This document shows, piece after piece, positions 1 through 14,201 of a DNA stretch of 64,000 nt. The stretch is from positions 100,640,147 to 100,704,146 of the forward strand of contig CM060697.1 of NCBI GenBank assembly GCA_030686995.1. Reading direction: 5' to 3'. The translations under genes and the position numbers were made by a program. Under the pieces are notes generated by a model that had not been told where the DNA came from, made no database searches, and saw only the letters and a list, made by a program, of their open reading frames with translations. The stretch comes from Artemisia argyi. Lineage: Eukaryota > Streptophyta > Magnoliopsida > Asterales > Asteraceae. Position 1 is the stretch's first letter. Each line of letters begins with the position of its first letter.

Positions 1-275
1 TGGGTTAGTTGACTAGCAACTAATTCCGCCCAACTCCTTCAAACCCGAGATTTTTAATTGTTTATATTAAATATAAAAAATACAAAAAGAATCATCCCTC
101 GTCTCTAGACCTAGTCTTTAGGTTTTCTAATCCTAGCGACACTATTCCTAGCTGAACGATCAATCCCCCAGTACTTGTCATTATACTATACTACATCGAT
201 CAGGTACACTGCCTGGTGGGGGTTGTAAGCTTCTCGAGATCCATCGAGAGGTAAAGCCTGGTGCAATCCCTAGGC
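1..275 (+). mobile_element. Fragment of a gypsy LTR (element B family)
   Basis: This stretch closely matches the last ~280 bases of both LTRs of element B (near 21581-21850 and 27947-28215), with scattered substitutions and small indels. It is the 3' end of a related LTR whose remainder lies outside the window. Similarity fades at about 275, just before the position where B's LTR ends. I cannot tell whether it belongs to a solo LTR or a full element. Confidence 0.75.
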
Positions 276-430
276 TACCATTAATCAAATATCTGAGATA
301 TTTTGCAATTCTATGTATGAGAATTCCATCATCTTGAGGTTTAACATTTTAGTGTAAAGCCTTATTATGATATTTACTAGTGTATTTTAGAAGATTATGT
401 ATCTTGTAATTTTATCTTTTAACGATCAAA
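276..430. other. Unassigned A+T-rich junction
   Basis: This short stretch lies between the gypsy LTR fragment and the polypurine-tract-like CTCCCACTT (431-439) of the minus-strand copia relic. A 3' LTR of that relic would be expected here, but I see no similarity to its LTR at 3016-3799. It is either lost or heavily diverged. Confidence 0.4.
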
Positions 431-1178
431 ACTCCCACTTGCTTTTAGTAATTTAAAGACGATCTTTAAATACTTAGCAAATAGAGCAACAATACAATGT
501 TCTCTTTCGAGACATTACAAAACACAGTGATAGTTCATGACCATTATTTGTTAATAACCTACTCATAAGTAGTTTAACAAATTCATAACCTCATTTTAAA
601 ACTTAATGTGATTCATCACATTCAATCATATGAGGGTGTCTTATTAATCTTTTAGATTCGAGTCAAATTGAGTATATTCAATCCATACTCAATTTTCTAA
701 CCTTGATAACTTTTGGAAGAAAAGAAGTCATAGTTATCTTTAATCAAAGAATATAACAAGAGTTTGATTTTCCTAACTGAACATACCATAAACATTTGGT
801 ATTTCATTAGTATTAATATTGTAAGACAATCTAACAATATTTGAGATAACCATATTCCTTTTGGCTTGTCAATTTAGCAACTAATTCATTTTAATGGTAT
901 AATAATATTTTCAAGCCAATTACATGCTTTATAACACAAGTACTTTTGACAAAGTCACTTCAGTTCCATGTTTCTACAAGAAAACATAAACTGTTATAAT
1001 CCCATTATATGTTATAAATCATTTAACAATTTAATGACTTCGTGTATATGTCTTAATTAAAAAAAACATAACAAGATAACGTCTTATTTTATTATAAGTC
1101 TTGTAACAATTAAAAGACTTTATGTTTATATCTTTACAATGAAACATAAACATGTTTAACTAAAGTAATTATGAACAC

Positions 1179-1208
1179 CAAATAGCAGCAAATCCATTAT
1201 TTCATGAA
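1179..1208 (+). other. 30-bp filler at the deletion junction
   Basis: These 30 bases are identical to 5297-5326, which encode the conserved copia RNase H segment QIAANPLFHE in the unrelated fragment 4 kb downstream. Here they sit exactly where the relic's 3' region meets its 5' leader, so they look like templated filler from break repair. The match and its position are seen directly; the mechanism is inferred. Confidence 0.7.
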
Positions 1209-3015
1209 CGTTGCATTAATACATTAAAACGAATTACAAAATTCAATTTCAGTATTTTCGATAATTAGATCTTTAAGAAAATAAAATACCCATTGATAAA
1301 TATTCATATAAACTATAGTATTTTCTTAAATCTAGGATCCCAATTGACATAGTACCATTACATCAGTTGATCTGCTAGTAATAACAGTATTTAACAAGGT
1401 AACTTTCGAACAATAATTGCCAATATCATATTGTAATTCCTAGATCATTATGGGATTTACATTCACAAAACCTTTTGCAATATAAGCATGTTTCATCCCA
1501 ATCTAATGCCTTGAGTCCAAGTTCTCACTTCCTACTCAATTTAAGTAGTCTAACTTAAAAACCGCAAACCCATAATTCCATTACATCAGTTGATCTGCTA
1601 GCAATGAAATTATGAAATTTACCTCTCCATTTCAATCTAGCCAAGCTCTCACATAAGGTAAACTACAACTTCAAGTGTTCTTAATTAGATGGCATTCGAC
1701 TAAATTTTATAAGAGTATTAATTTTGATGTGCGTAATCAAAATAATGTATGAAGAAGCATACATACAACTTCATAACATTGGTTTTTACAAAAACAATTT
1801 TATTTACCAATTCACAAAGAGCAAAATAAAAAAGTTTTTATTGAGGTATTGGGCTTCACAAATTAAAGAATTACCAACAATTATCATTCACTATATCGTA
1901 CTTTTGCATAAGCCCTAAAGCTTAGTGTTTCAGATAATCATTATGGAATTGTCGTCAATTCACCCTTAAGATGACAATGTACATGTAATGGTCATTCGGT
2001 AAGTCTAATTTGACGCACAAGCAACCGCGGAAACTCGGTAGGAGCGAATCTCTTAAAGAACCCGTTTCCAGTTATACCCACCTTATAGCTTGTCAAACTT
2101 CGGTCGAGCCTAGTTAACCATTACGTACAAAAACATCATTCAATAAAACCTTGAAATTTTGACACTTTAAACCAAAACAAATTTAGCCATTTATTTAGTC
2201 CATATTATTTTTCTATTAAAAAATTACCCTTTTTCGTTTATAAATATGTCTTTACAATTCATAAACAAAAAACAAGTAATACAAATAAAAAATAACACGA
2301 CTAAATAAACATATACACAACATAACAATTAAATATGTATAAAACATGTAACCACATAAAAATTTAATTCAATAATCCTATTAACAATCAATTCTAGGTG
2401 TATAAGTACTTTGTCTTTAAGATTAGAACCAAGACTTTTACACTTGCCTCTTATGCTTCCCAATTTTCCCGTAAAGTCATGCACGGTTTCATCGGTCTTC
2501 ATTTAATTTTGGCTTTCTCTTTAAAGGAAGTAGAGCCACAACATCGACGAATCGATTGCGTAAGCCAAAATTAAATAAACATCACATAGCACGTAATTGA
2601 TTACTTAATATATTGCAGTCTTCCCCAATTCGACATCTATTAAAAAATTTACATGTTTACAATATAACTTAACAATTTAATTCATATATCCAATTTAAAC
2701 AATTTAAATAATAATCACAATAAAATCAATGGAAACATGCACTTTTCCATGGATTATACTTAACAATTAATATATTTCACCAAGATCGTTAACTAAAACG
2801 CATAAACAATTACATGACAATCCTAGGGTTTCTAATCATATTAAAAATCAAAACCAAAACCCTAAAAAAATAAAGGTTTTCGACCCATAAAACAAATTAG
2901 GGTTAGGATTATGTAAACCCTAAAAAATTCGATTAGCATGTAACAAAATAAATCAAGATTCAATTTTTATGTGTTTTGATAATTAATTACACATCATAAT
3001 GGCTCGTGATGCCAC

Positions 3016-3799
3016 TGTTGGAATTATAAAACATGACATATCATAAATATAAACAATAAACATCAAGTAAACACATGTGGAAGTGTTATAACAAGATCAT
3101 ATGACATGTAATTAATTAATCAATAATAAATAGTAAACGTACCGCTATGATTCTAGCCTGAACAAGAATCAATAAAGTAAATCATCAACTTATGAACCCT
3201 AATTAGGGTTTATATGGATTGCACGAATAACCCCTTACTGTTTTGTTATTCAATCCAAGATATAACCAATAGTGTGGTTATATCACGTTCTTGTACACAC
3301 GTACTAATTCAAGTAAAAGATTATACAAGTAATATAAACAAAACACTTTGATTAAGAAAATCGAATCACTAGGCTTTAGGGATTGTTTGATCGACTTTTT
3401 AGAGAAGAAAAGAAGAGAGAAAACTCAAGTTAATGTGTGTACAAAAGTATGGAAAAATGAACCTTGAGTTTTGCTTATATACTTAAGTTTACTTGGTCAT
3501 TAAGCAACAAAGGAGGTGCACTCATTGTGGCCGATCGGTATTGGAAGCAAAAAGAGGTTTCCGGAACCTTCTTGACTTACCAAAAACTCTTACATATCAC
3601 TTTCTTTTTCGTCGTCTAACGGTCGTTAGTCACTTTCCGTTAAATACTAATGGTCGTTAGTCGTTTTGTTTATTAATAATTATTCTTAACACTTATGAAT
3701 AATTATTATACATTTACTCTTCATACGTAAAGTGTGCAATCCCGTGATCTCTAGTTCGATCCTAACATATAAGTATTAATTTATGTTCATAAATTAACA
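3016..3799 (-). repeat. 5' LTR of the copia relic
   Basis: This is a 784-bp LTR similar throughout to the 790-bp LTRs of element F, beginning TGTTGGAATT and ending TTAACA on the plus strand. It lies beside the degenerate primer-binding site at about 3001-3015. On the far side the flank is AAAAC (3800-3804), a possible half of a target duplication whose partner is missing. Confidence 0.8.
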
Positions 3800-4543
3800 A
3801 AAACTGCCAAGGGCATATATGGGTTGCATTGCATCTTTCTCAAATTAACAACTTATAAAGTCACACGGCTCTGTGTCATCATCAGATATAGTTGTGTACC
3901 ACATGATATTTCCACACTGGATTTTGATTAATTTCGGTTGAGGATGGCTCATGATTATGAAAGTTATTTTTGGGAGAGTGCATAAATATAATATTGTACA
4001 GAATGTATATACTTGAACATATTTACTGTGAGGGCCAATCATTTTTTATTTGTTACGATCAGATATCTTTTTTAGTTGCAAGGGCAAGGAATAAAAGAAA
4101 GAAACACCTTTTTGGTAAAAAGCTGACTACTCCTTTATTTGAACTTGCACTTCGAGTTGATGTGCCATGAAAACTTTGGTATCAAGCCAAACCTAAATCT
4201 TGCAACGTTTCTCCGCTGCTTAATCGTGTTCGCATTTTTCCCCGCCCATTACAATTCTTAATTGATTAATTCTTTTATGTCATTTTACATCTTTTAATTA
4301 CCGTTAACATCTAACTTACCAAAGAATTTTTTTTTTTGGTAAAACGGTTACCCCCGGTAAAATATTAATACTAAAAAAAAGTTATGTACAACGCGTGTGG
4401 GTGAGTCCTACTTACCAAACACTTTTATTGAGAAAAAGATTATGCTTATAGCTCGTGTTAACAACTTTGTAGTTTACAGCTTCGAGCTTACAATTTACAA
4501 CTACTAACTTTGCTTAACACACCCTGTATTATTCTGAAAGTCT
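3800..4543. other. Intergenic, no recognised gene
   Basis: An open frame of 66 codons at 3970-4170 and a 65-codon antisense frame at 3845-4042 have no family resemblance that I recognise. The rest is A+T-rich with a T-tract near 4328. I see no supportable feature. Confidence 0.4.
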
Positions 4544-5507
4544 AATAAAGGTGTTTTTATAAAGTTGTTAGTCTATGTGGACAATACTGTAGTAACTAGT
4601 AATAATGTTGATGAAATAAACAAGTTTAAGCAGTTTTTAAGCTCTAACTTCTTTATTAAAGATTTAGGGATATTGAAATTTTTCTTGGTATAGAAGTGCT
4701 TGAAACTGAAACTGGAATATGTATTAACCAAATAAAATACTGCTTGAAATTGCTTTCTGAATTTGGAATGCTGGCATGTAAGCCGACTGCTATACCAGTT
4801 TGTGATAAAGACTCTGTAAAGAAAATAAGACCAAGGTTGAAAGATGAATTGTTAAAAGGTGTTACTAACTATCAAAAGTTGGTTCCTAAGTTGATTTATG
4901 TTACATTAAATATATCTTATTTTGTTCATAGCCTAAGTCAAGTAATGCATGCTCCTTGTTAGACTAATTTGAAATCTGCATTCAAAGTCTAAAGGTATTT
5001 GGAAAATTCTCGTGTTCTTGGTTGAGTTTTAACACTAGTCAGTCTATGAACTTAAGTGTTTATTTTGATTCTGATTGGGCTAAGTTAAAGTAACAAGAAA
5101 ATCTGTTACTAGATTTTCTGTGCGAAATGATCTAGTATCCTCAAAAAGCAAGAACAAATAGTTCTTCCAAGATCCTCAGCTGCAGGACAATGTGCAGTGA
5201 ACCTGTGAGGTTATGTAGATATTTAAAATTTTCATTGAAATGAAATTTTACAGGCAGTTACATGTTTCATTGCACTGTGGTAACAATGTTGCTACTCAAA
5301 TAGCAGCAAATCCATTATTTCATGAAAAAACGAAACACTTTGAGATTAATTTGTATTTTCTAAGAGGAAAGATATCGGAAGGTGTTGTAAAAACAGCAAA
5401 GGTTAAGTCTGCAGAAAATGTTGAAGATATATTTTCAAAAGGATTATCTGTAAAGAACATGGAGTTCTTTTGCAAAAATTTAGGTTTGGCGAATATGTAC
5501 AAAAGTT
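4544..5507 (+). pseudogene. Copia RT/RNase H fragment
   Basis: Reading across three frames gives a decayed Ty1/copia polyprotein C-terminus. A degraded RT catalytic box (VYVDN in place of YVDD) is followed by a segment of the form KDLG..KFFLGIEVLET, then the thumb region (4696-4962), then RNase H remains and the conserved C-terminal part with NPLFHEKTKHFEIN (5240-5509). Several stops and frameshifts break it. The upstream gag, protease, integrase and most of RT are missing, and no LTR is identifiable beside it. It differs in sequence from the pols of A and F, so it represents a third copia family. It is the apparent source of the filler at 1179-1208. Confidence 0.85.
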
Positions 5508-6290
<783 letters not shown>

Positions 6291-6305
6291 TTGCGCAGTT
6301 GTTCT

Positions 6306-7215
6306 CTATTTCTCATATAACTTCTCAACAACATCATTACCATTTGTATGCGCATCGTTCAAAAATTCGGATGGATCAAATTTTTGGTAAGTTTCTCGTT
6401 CATCTTCAACTATCATGTTGTGCATAATAATGCAAGCATTCATAATTTGTCCCATTTGTTTGTTGTTCCAAATAAGACATGGACGTCGAAGGAAAGCGAA
6501 ACAAGCTTGTAGAACTCCAAATGCCCGTTCCACATCTTTTCGAACGGCCTCTTGATGTTGAGCGAACAACCTATGCTTTCTAATTTGTGGAGAAGTTATA
6601 GATTTTACAAATGCAAGCCATGAAGGATATATGCCATCAGTAAGATAATATGCCATATTTTTTTACTTACCATTCACAACATAACTCACTTTTGGTGCTC
6701 GACCTTCTAACACATCACTAAAAACAAGAGATCGATGGAGAACATTAATATCATTGCACGAACCTGGTGTTCCAAAGAAAGCATACCATATCCATAAGTC
6801 ATATGATGCAACAGCTTCCATAATGATGGCTGGCTTTCCACTTCTTTCTGCGTATTGTCCAGCCCATCCTACAGGACAATTTTTCCATTCCCAATGCATA
6901 CGGTCAATGCTACCTATCATACCTGGGAACCCACGTTGTTGATACCAGACATAGAGTAGCCTCGCTAAATCATCTTCATTTGGCCTTCGAAGGTACTCAT
7001 CACCGAAGCAATAAATGACACCTTGTACAAACAACATGAGAGAGTTTCTTGTCACAACACCACTCATCCTCAAGTATTCATCTACGACATCAAATGATAT
7101 CCCATAAGCCAACACCCGCATAGTTCCTGTACATTTCTACAATGATGAAAGACTTGGTCTACCCGTGGCATCAGGTCTTTGTTGGAAATATCGAGCATTA
7201 GCAATAACAGCATCA
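6306..7215 (-). pseudogene. PIF/Harbinger-type transposase (ALP1-like), broken
   Basis: The frame encodes a DDE_Tnp_4-type nuclease of the PIF/Harbinger superfamily. Visible landmarks are the N-terminal stretch YFQQRPDATGR (near 7180-7200), LAYG, the first catalytic Asp in GSIDRMHW, the second in NDINVL, YYLTDGIYPSW, and the catalytic Glu in DVERAFGVLQ followed by MHNMIVEDE. Two stops in the same frame interrupt it: TAG at about 7138-7140, where relatives usually have Gln, and TAA at 6663-6665 after VVNGK. The rest of the frame is colinear, so the copy is recently dead or a domesticated relic. No terminal inverted repeats or partner Myb-like ORF were found nearby. The catalytic triad itself is intact. 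Confidence 0.85.
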
Positions 7216-8285
7216 ACAACACGTAAATTATGTACAACATTTATTAAATAGTGTGTAGGCATTGTTTGCAACATTTATTATAGCGTACAACATTAATTCA
7301 GACTATTGCAAGCATTTGTAGGTACTTTATTTAAAATAGTATGTAAGAGAGACAAATGCATACAACCATTCTTATGGTGACAAATGGAAGATTGGACTCC
7401 AAATTTGAAAGTCACCCAACGATCAGGCTGCTTCAATAGGTTGCTTTTAATAATGAATTTTTAATATAATATTGTTTTTTCTGTCATTTTTGTCCTTCAA
7501 TAGGTTGGCAAACTTTATCAATAAACATAGTCTAATATATTTTGTGTGGTCTTTGTGTATGTTAGAGTTTTCACTCATCTTCTTGGTACAGTTTCAAGAT
7601 CTTGTAAAAAACAAACTTTGTATTCTTTCATTCTTTCCTCTTTTGTATTTGTAATAAACTCAAAACCAGTTTCTACATTTGAAGTAGAACTCTGATGTTG
7701 TGAATGAATAAATGGGGAGGATGGTTGTATAAATGATTTTGTGTTGTTTTTCAGTCTTTAAACTGTTTTTGGTACTAATTTCTTCAAAAGACTAGGTCAA
7801 TTATAATTGTGTCAAACTAAAAACCGCATTTGCTGGAAACTGTTTTATTGGTGTTAATCATAGACATATGGGAAATGTTTAGCAATCCCAGACGTTAAAA
7901 AAACAAATATGTATGATTTTTATTGTTTAATTATCCAAAAACTTTGATTACTTTTTTTAGTGTGTATATATCGCTCAAAAGAAGTGTAGTAGGCAATACA
8001 ATGCGCATATTGGATTCGTTATTGCTGACTTAGATTTTTGTTCGTATATATTTTTCATCAAATACATCACTCTTTTACAAAGAAAACACACAACTTATAT
8101 AAATTACAACAATTTGATGAAGCATCAAGTTCAATCAATAATAATTCTGGATTCCGAATACAGCCCGCAGCTTGTTCAAGTAACTAAGAAACCTCTCTTT
8201 GGACTCTCGTCAATAAATCAAATCACACGTTAGCTTAGTTAATTTTGAAGGAAAAAGAATAAATATCATCACTTCACGGCATGCT
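7216..8285. other. Intergenic; peroxidase 3' flank
   Basis: No recognisable coding region. The last ~150 bases before 8285 are the likely 3' UTR of the minus-strand peroxidase gene. The rest is A+T-rich and unassigned. Confidence 0.45.
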
Positions 8286-10408
<2,123 letters not shown>

Positions 10409-10471
10409 ATTGCTTAGCTAACAAATACACAAAGAAGAAGAGATGATTTGGAAACTCAGGAGAGTTTCCAA

Positions 10472-10478
10472 TTTATAG
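10472..10478 (-). promoter_or_regulatory. Candidate TATA box of the peroxidase gene
   Basis: On the minus strand the sequence ACTATAAATTGG lies about 65 bases upstream of the peroxidase ATG. This is a normal distance for a short 5' UTR. It is a sequence match only. Confidence 0.55.
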
Positions 10479-11587
10479 TTATGAAGATGAGAAAGTCACC
10501 TTTGAATGCTTCCATCAGTGAGCTGTTTTGGAGTTATAGTTTATAAATAAATTGCAATTAGTAAATTGTAGACTTTTGATATAGCCATCATTTATTATAT
10601 GTGTGCACGACATATGAACATTTCAGTTTTTCAATCTACTATGTTTAATTAGAACCCTGCTAAATTAATGAATTATATGGATTTTAGTATTCCTTTTTAT
10701 AATGATATGTAAAAATGTATATATTTGTGATATTAGAACACCATTGCAAGTTCTCCACCAAACAAAAGACCATAAAACAAAAGACCTCTCCACCAAACGT
10801 GAGAAGCAAACCCAAGTTCTCTTGTCGAGCATTGCATGTTGTTTAGAAATTAAATAAATTCAGGAATAACTAGTCTACATATTATTATAACTTTGAAACT
10901 GTGTTTCACTATAGATAGGGAGTCATTGGAAGCACGAAGGTTTCAACTTGGGTGTTTTTAAAGCTATTCACCTAACATTGAAAACCAACAAAGAATAAGT
11001 GTGGTTTGCATTTCTGAAAATTTAAGGTCATCCACTAGTATACTTTCTTTTTTCATTATGTATATATATTTCAACAAACGATGGATATGCCTTTGACCTT
11101 AATAATTATAATCACATATGTTATCCATGTGGCCAAGTTTTTCCTTAGAGCTTTCTATGGACATCACTTGCCTCATACTCCGGTAATTCTTTTGAATTGG
11201 CTCGAAAGTTTTATTTAGTTTGCTCGAGGTACGTTTTTGGGTGGTAAGAAATTTAACAGAATATATAATCACGAACTAAATAGACTTACATAAAAAATGA
11301 ACAGGGTACGTTGATTTGTTTTTTTGAAACACTAGAATATCAAAACATTTTAAGTCATAATCGGTTGAATTGTTTCATTAGTTATATCTTAGAAATAAAT
11401 ACACGTACTGGTCCTCCGATTACATATATAATCGGTCGTTCTATGACTACTCGATCAATGTAGCAATTTGGTCATTACTTTTGTGCTAGGAGAGTCATGA
11501 TTTAGGTGTTGGAGGGTCGTGGTTTAGGTCACTGGAGTTTTTTACTGTTGTTGGGGTCAAAATCTTGTTTCGTGTTGTAATTTCTAG
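10479..11587. other. Intergenic; peroxidase upstream region
   Basis: A+T-rich DNA without a recognisable gene or element. It contains the distal promoter of the peroxidase gene. Confidence 0.4.
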
Positions 11588-11599
11588 CAATACAAAAAG

Positions 11600-11896
11600 G
11601 AAAATTGTCTAAAAATACTATCAACTTGCCACTTATTGCTTTTGTATGCTATGAACTTTTTTTTTCCTATTGTATGCACAAACTTTCTTAATCACCCTAT
11701 TGTATCAATAAAACGCTTTTTTGATGACGTGGCAATACTTAATCACACTAATTACGGTGTAATTAATAGAATAAAAACCTGTAATATTGATACAATAGGG
11801 TGATTAAGAAAGTTTGTGCATATAATAGGAAAAAAAAAAGTTCATAGCATACAAAAGCAATAAGTGGCAAGTTGATAGTATTTTTAGACAATTTTC
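11600..11896. mobile_element. MULE-type MITE
   Basis: This ~297-bp palindromic element has terminal inverted repeats of about 105 bp, both starting GAAAATTGTCTAAAAATAC in inward orientation. It is flanked by a direct repeat of about 10 bp, CAATACAAAA (from 11588 and from 11898). Long inverted repeats and a 9-10-bp duplication point to the Mutator-like group. It has no coding capacity. Confidence 0.8.
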
Positions 11897-11908
11897 TCAA
11901 TACAAAAG

Positions 11909-12212
11909 TAATGGGCTAAACCCGTATATAACAATAACGGGATAATATGAATATATCGGCTAATACTTGCTACCCTTTTTATATTTATATAATCTATTGC
12001 CTTTTAAATATTAGCATTTCTAGATAGAAATTAATAAAGAAATCACATTACACTTTTCAATATGAGCTTGTTTAGAGACATATGCTAATGAACGAGCAGG
12101 GCAGCTCAGATGGCAACTCACAATGGCCAACGGGTTAGAGCTGTGACTTAATTTTTGAGAAATTTCATACACATTCCGGGTTTAAATATAAGCATTTTAG
12201 GGTATTGTCCAG
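11909..12212. other. Unassigned spacer
   Basis: No gene seen. This is the flank of element G's presumed LTR start. Confidence 0.35.
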
Positions 12213-12267
12213 TGATGACGTATAGTCAATATTTGGCTCACGAACCCAAATGATAAACATTACTAAC
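12213..12267 (+). mobile_element. Probable start of gypsy element G's LTR, cut off by element A
   Basis: TGATGACG at 12213 is a plausible LTR start. If A and one copy of its CTAAC duplication are removed, this stretch joins 37156-37580 to give an LTR of about 480 bp ending TCAACA just before a PBS. The start point is inferred, because the partner LTR is not in the window. Confidence 0.4.
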
Positions 12268-12329
12268 TGTTTGGGTCACTGAATTCCCCAATCTTCTTTT
12301 AACAAGGATTTGAACGTAAAATAACCTAA

Positions 12330-13284
12330 AGGGACGTTTGGTACGGATGAATGGTTGAGAATGGAATAGCTATGAAGAATGAGAATGCAGAGAAAGAGAA
12401 TAAGCCTAACAAAAATTAATGATTCCCTTGTTTGGTAGAAACAAAGAATGAATACAAGAAATATGATGAAAATTTGATTCTCTTGTTTGGTATATTTCAA
12501 CGGTGGAATGAAAATTTATTTAACTACCTAGATATATTGTTTATCAACATCTGACATATATATTTTATATGTATATTGAATTGACTTGTAAGTGGAATAA
12601 TAATCGTAGTATTATTTTTCAATTCTTGTTGACAAATTATAACTATTCGACAGAGCGACTCTAGTTAATATAAGATTCAATAACTTGTCATTTAGTAGGT
12701 AAATTGGGTTGAAATGATGAATAATTTCATTAGAAAAAAAGGGTTTTGCTTTAATAATGGTTGAATGAGCAACTGCATACTCATATCATTTATGATAATC
12801 ATGAACACGCAATTGAGGCAGCAGTGGATCTGATGAGATTCAAACCCAAGATTGGGAACATGTAGCAACAGGGAACGAAAAGTTTATGGCCACGAACATA
12901 AACTGCAGGTTGTGGATTGAAAGAAAAAATGAAGTAGAGCTTGTTCATCAATGAAGAAGATGAAACATTAGCAAGTTAGGGAGATTTGGGTGTTAGTGTT
13001 TTGAAAATATTTTGATTTTTGAGAGCATGTGCATTGCACATGACCACTCCTATTTATCTCATAGTTTGATAAATGTCCTTCATGATTCTCATCATGACGG
13101 AAGGGGAGAATGGCTTCCTTTAGAAATTTTCATTCTTCATGTTTCTCTATATTTCAGAAAGAATCAAAATGATGGAAAGAGAATCAAGATCTGATTCTCC
13201 ATTCCCATTCCCCGACTTAACAAACACAAGAAAAGGCTCTAATTCCGTTTCTTCCCATTCCATTCCATTGTACCAAACATGCCC
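12330..13284. mobile_element. Harbinger/Tourist-like non-autonomous element in A's 5' LTR
   Basis: A 955-bp insertion is flanked by TAA on both sides (12327-12329 and 13285-13287). The undisturbed 3' LTR of A shows the empty site with a single TAA. The ends are imperfect inverted repeats sharing GTTTGGTAC near each terminus (AGGGACGTTTGGTAC against GGGCATGTTTGGTAC). A TAA duplication is typical of PIF/Harbinger and Tourist elements. No transposase is encoded. Confidence 0.85.
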
Positions 13285-13729
13285 TAAGTATAAACAAGTC
13301 ACTGAGTGAACAGTAACTCAGTGAGTCATCTTCAGGATGCTAAGATCGAGCCTAAGAAGAAAGGTTCTCCATTCAGTGAGGAGGAACACAGTGAAGTGTG
13401 ATCTAAGCCAAGAAGAAGATGATGGGTTCAGTGAGGATGACAATAACTCACTGAACCCCATGACTCCTCAACAACTTCATGGTACTGAAGACTGATGACT
13501 AGAAGACTGAAGTTTTGGCGGGACTGGGCGGGAAAGTTTGATCTGTTTCACTAAGGTGCTTTATCACTTTAAGGTCAAACTTTCCTCAAATGGCTAAAAC
13601 CAGGCTGTCATCAGAAAGTGCCTTTTGGACTTAACCCAAAGAAGTTTCCCTTGCCAGAGAATAAAATCTATCAAGATTTTATTGAGAAACACTTAGGTCC
13701 ATTGTATAATAGAGTTGTTCACATTTGTG

Positions 13730-13737
13730 TATAAATA
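13730..13737 (+). promoter_or_regulatory. TATA box of A's 5' LTR
   Basis: TATAAATA lies in the LTR about 385 bases before its end, and the same motif is kept in the 3' LTR at 36765-36772. It presumably sets the U3/R boundary shortly downstream. Confidence 0.7.
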
Positions 13738-14117
13738 GGTAGCATAAGAGAGGAGTAAAAGTTGACAAGTTTGTGCAATTAATGCAAAGCATTCACAAAC
13801 CACTTTTACTCCTCCAAAGAACAACATAACCCCTGAGATAGCTCAGTGGGTCCTGAAAGTTGTTACTCAACGTTGATTGAGTTTAGTGAGGAGTCTATAC
13901 CATACTTGTCGTTTTCAATCCCAAGTGTTATTCCGCAAACACTTGGGTACGATTCTTTTTGATTAACTTCTAATAAAGAATTAAACGTTGGAAAATATTG
14001 TCTCTTATGTTTACGTTTCTTTATTGTTAATCTTTTTATATATCTTTGTTTAATGTCATAGAACTTGGTTACTTTAGCTTTGTAGCTATAGTTAACCAAG
14101 TAAAAGGGACCAACAAG

Positions 14118-14130
14118 TGGTATCAGAGCC
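14118..14130 (+). promoter_or_regulatory. Primer-binding site of element A
   Basis: TGGTATCAGAGCC starts two bases after the LTR. It is the standard plant copia PBS complementary to initiator-methionine tRNA. Confidence 0.95.
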
Positions 14131-14201
14131 TCTGATTTGTAAAACTTAACCTTTTTTTCAAAACTTAAGAGTGCTCAAGTTTTTAAAATCAAGATCCCAC
14201 T

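Larger units (their letters stand above)
431..3799 (-). mobile_element. Copia relic related to element F, coding region missing
   Basis: The block aligns in order with the non-coding parts of element F. Positions 431-1170 match F's region between its polyprotein stop and 3' LTR (56701-57510). Positions 1209-3015 match F's 5' leader (61582-63284), including the phrase ATCAGTTGATCTGCTAG. Positions 3016-3799 match F's LTR. The ~4-kb polyprotein that should lie between 1180 and 1209 is absent, and a 30-base foreign filler occupies the junction. A degenerate initiator-Met-type PBS (TGGCATCACGAGCC in element sense) adjoins the LTR. The element is non-coding and old, and no 3' LTR is recognisable. 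It could be a deleted F-type copy or a member of a non-autonomous subfamily; the filler favours deletion. Confidence 0.8.
12268..14115 (+). repeat. 5' LTR of element A
   Basis: The LTR begins TGTTTGGGTCACT and ends CCAACA. It is about 890 bp after subtracting the Harbinger-like insertion at 12330-13284. It matches the 3' LTR (32741-37150 minus its own insertion) along its length. Confidence 0.92.

Noticed and set aside
1724..1918. 64-codon frame in the copia relic's leader
   Set aside because: The equivalent region in F's leader does not preserve this frame; it is non-coding.
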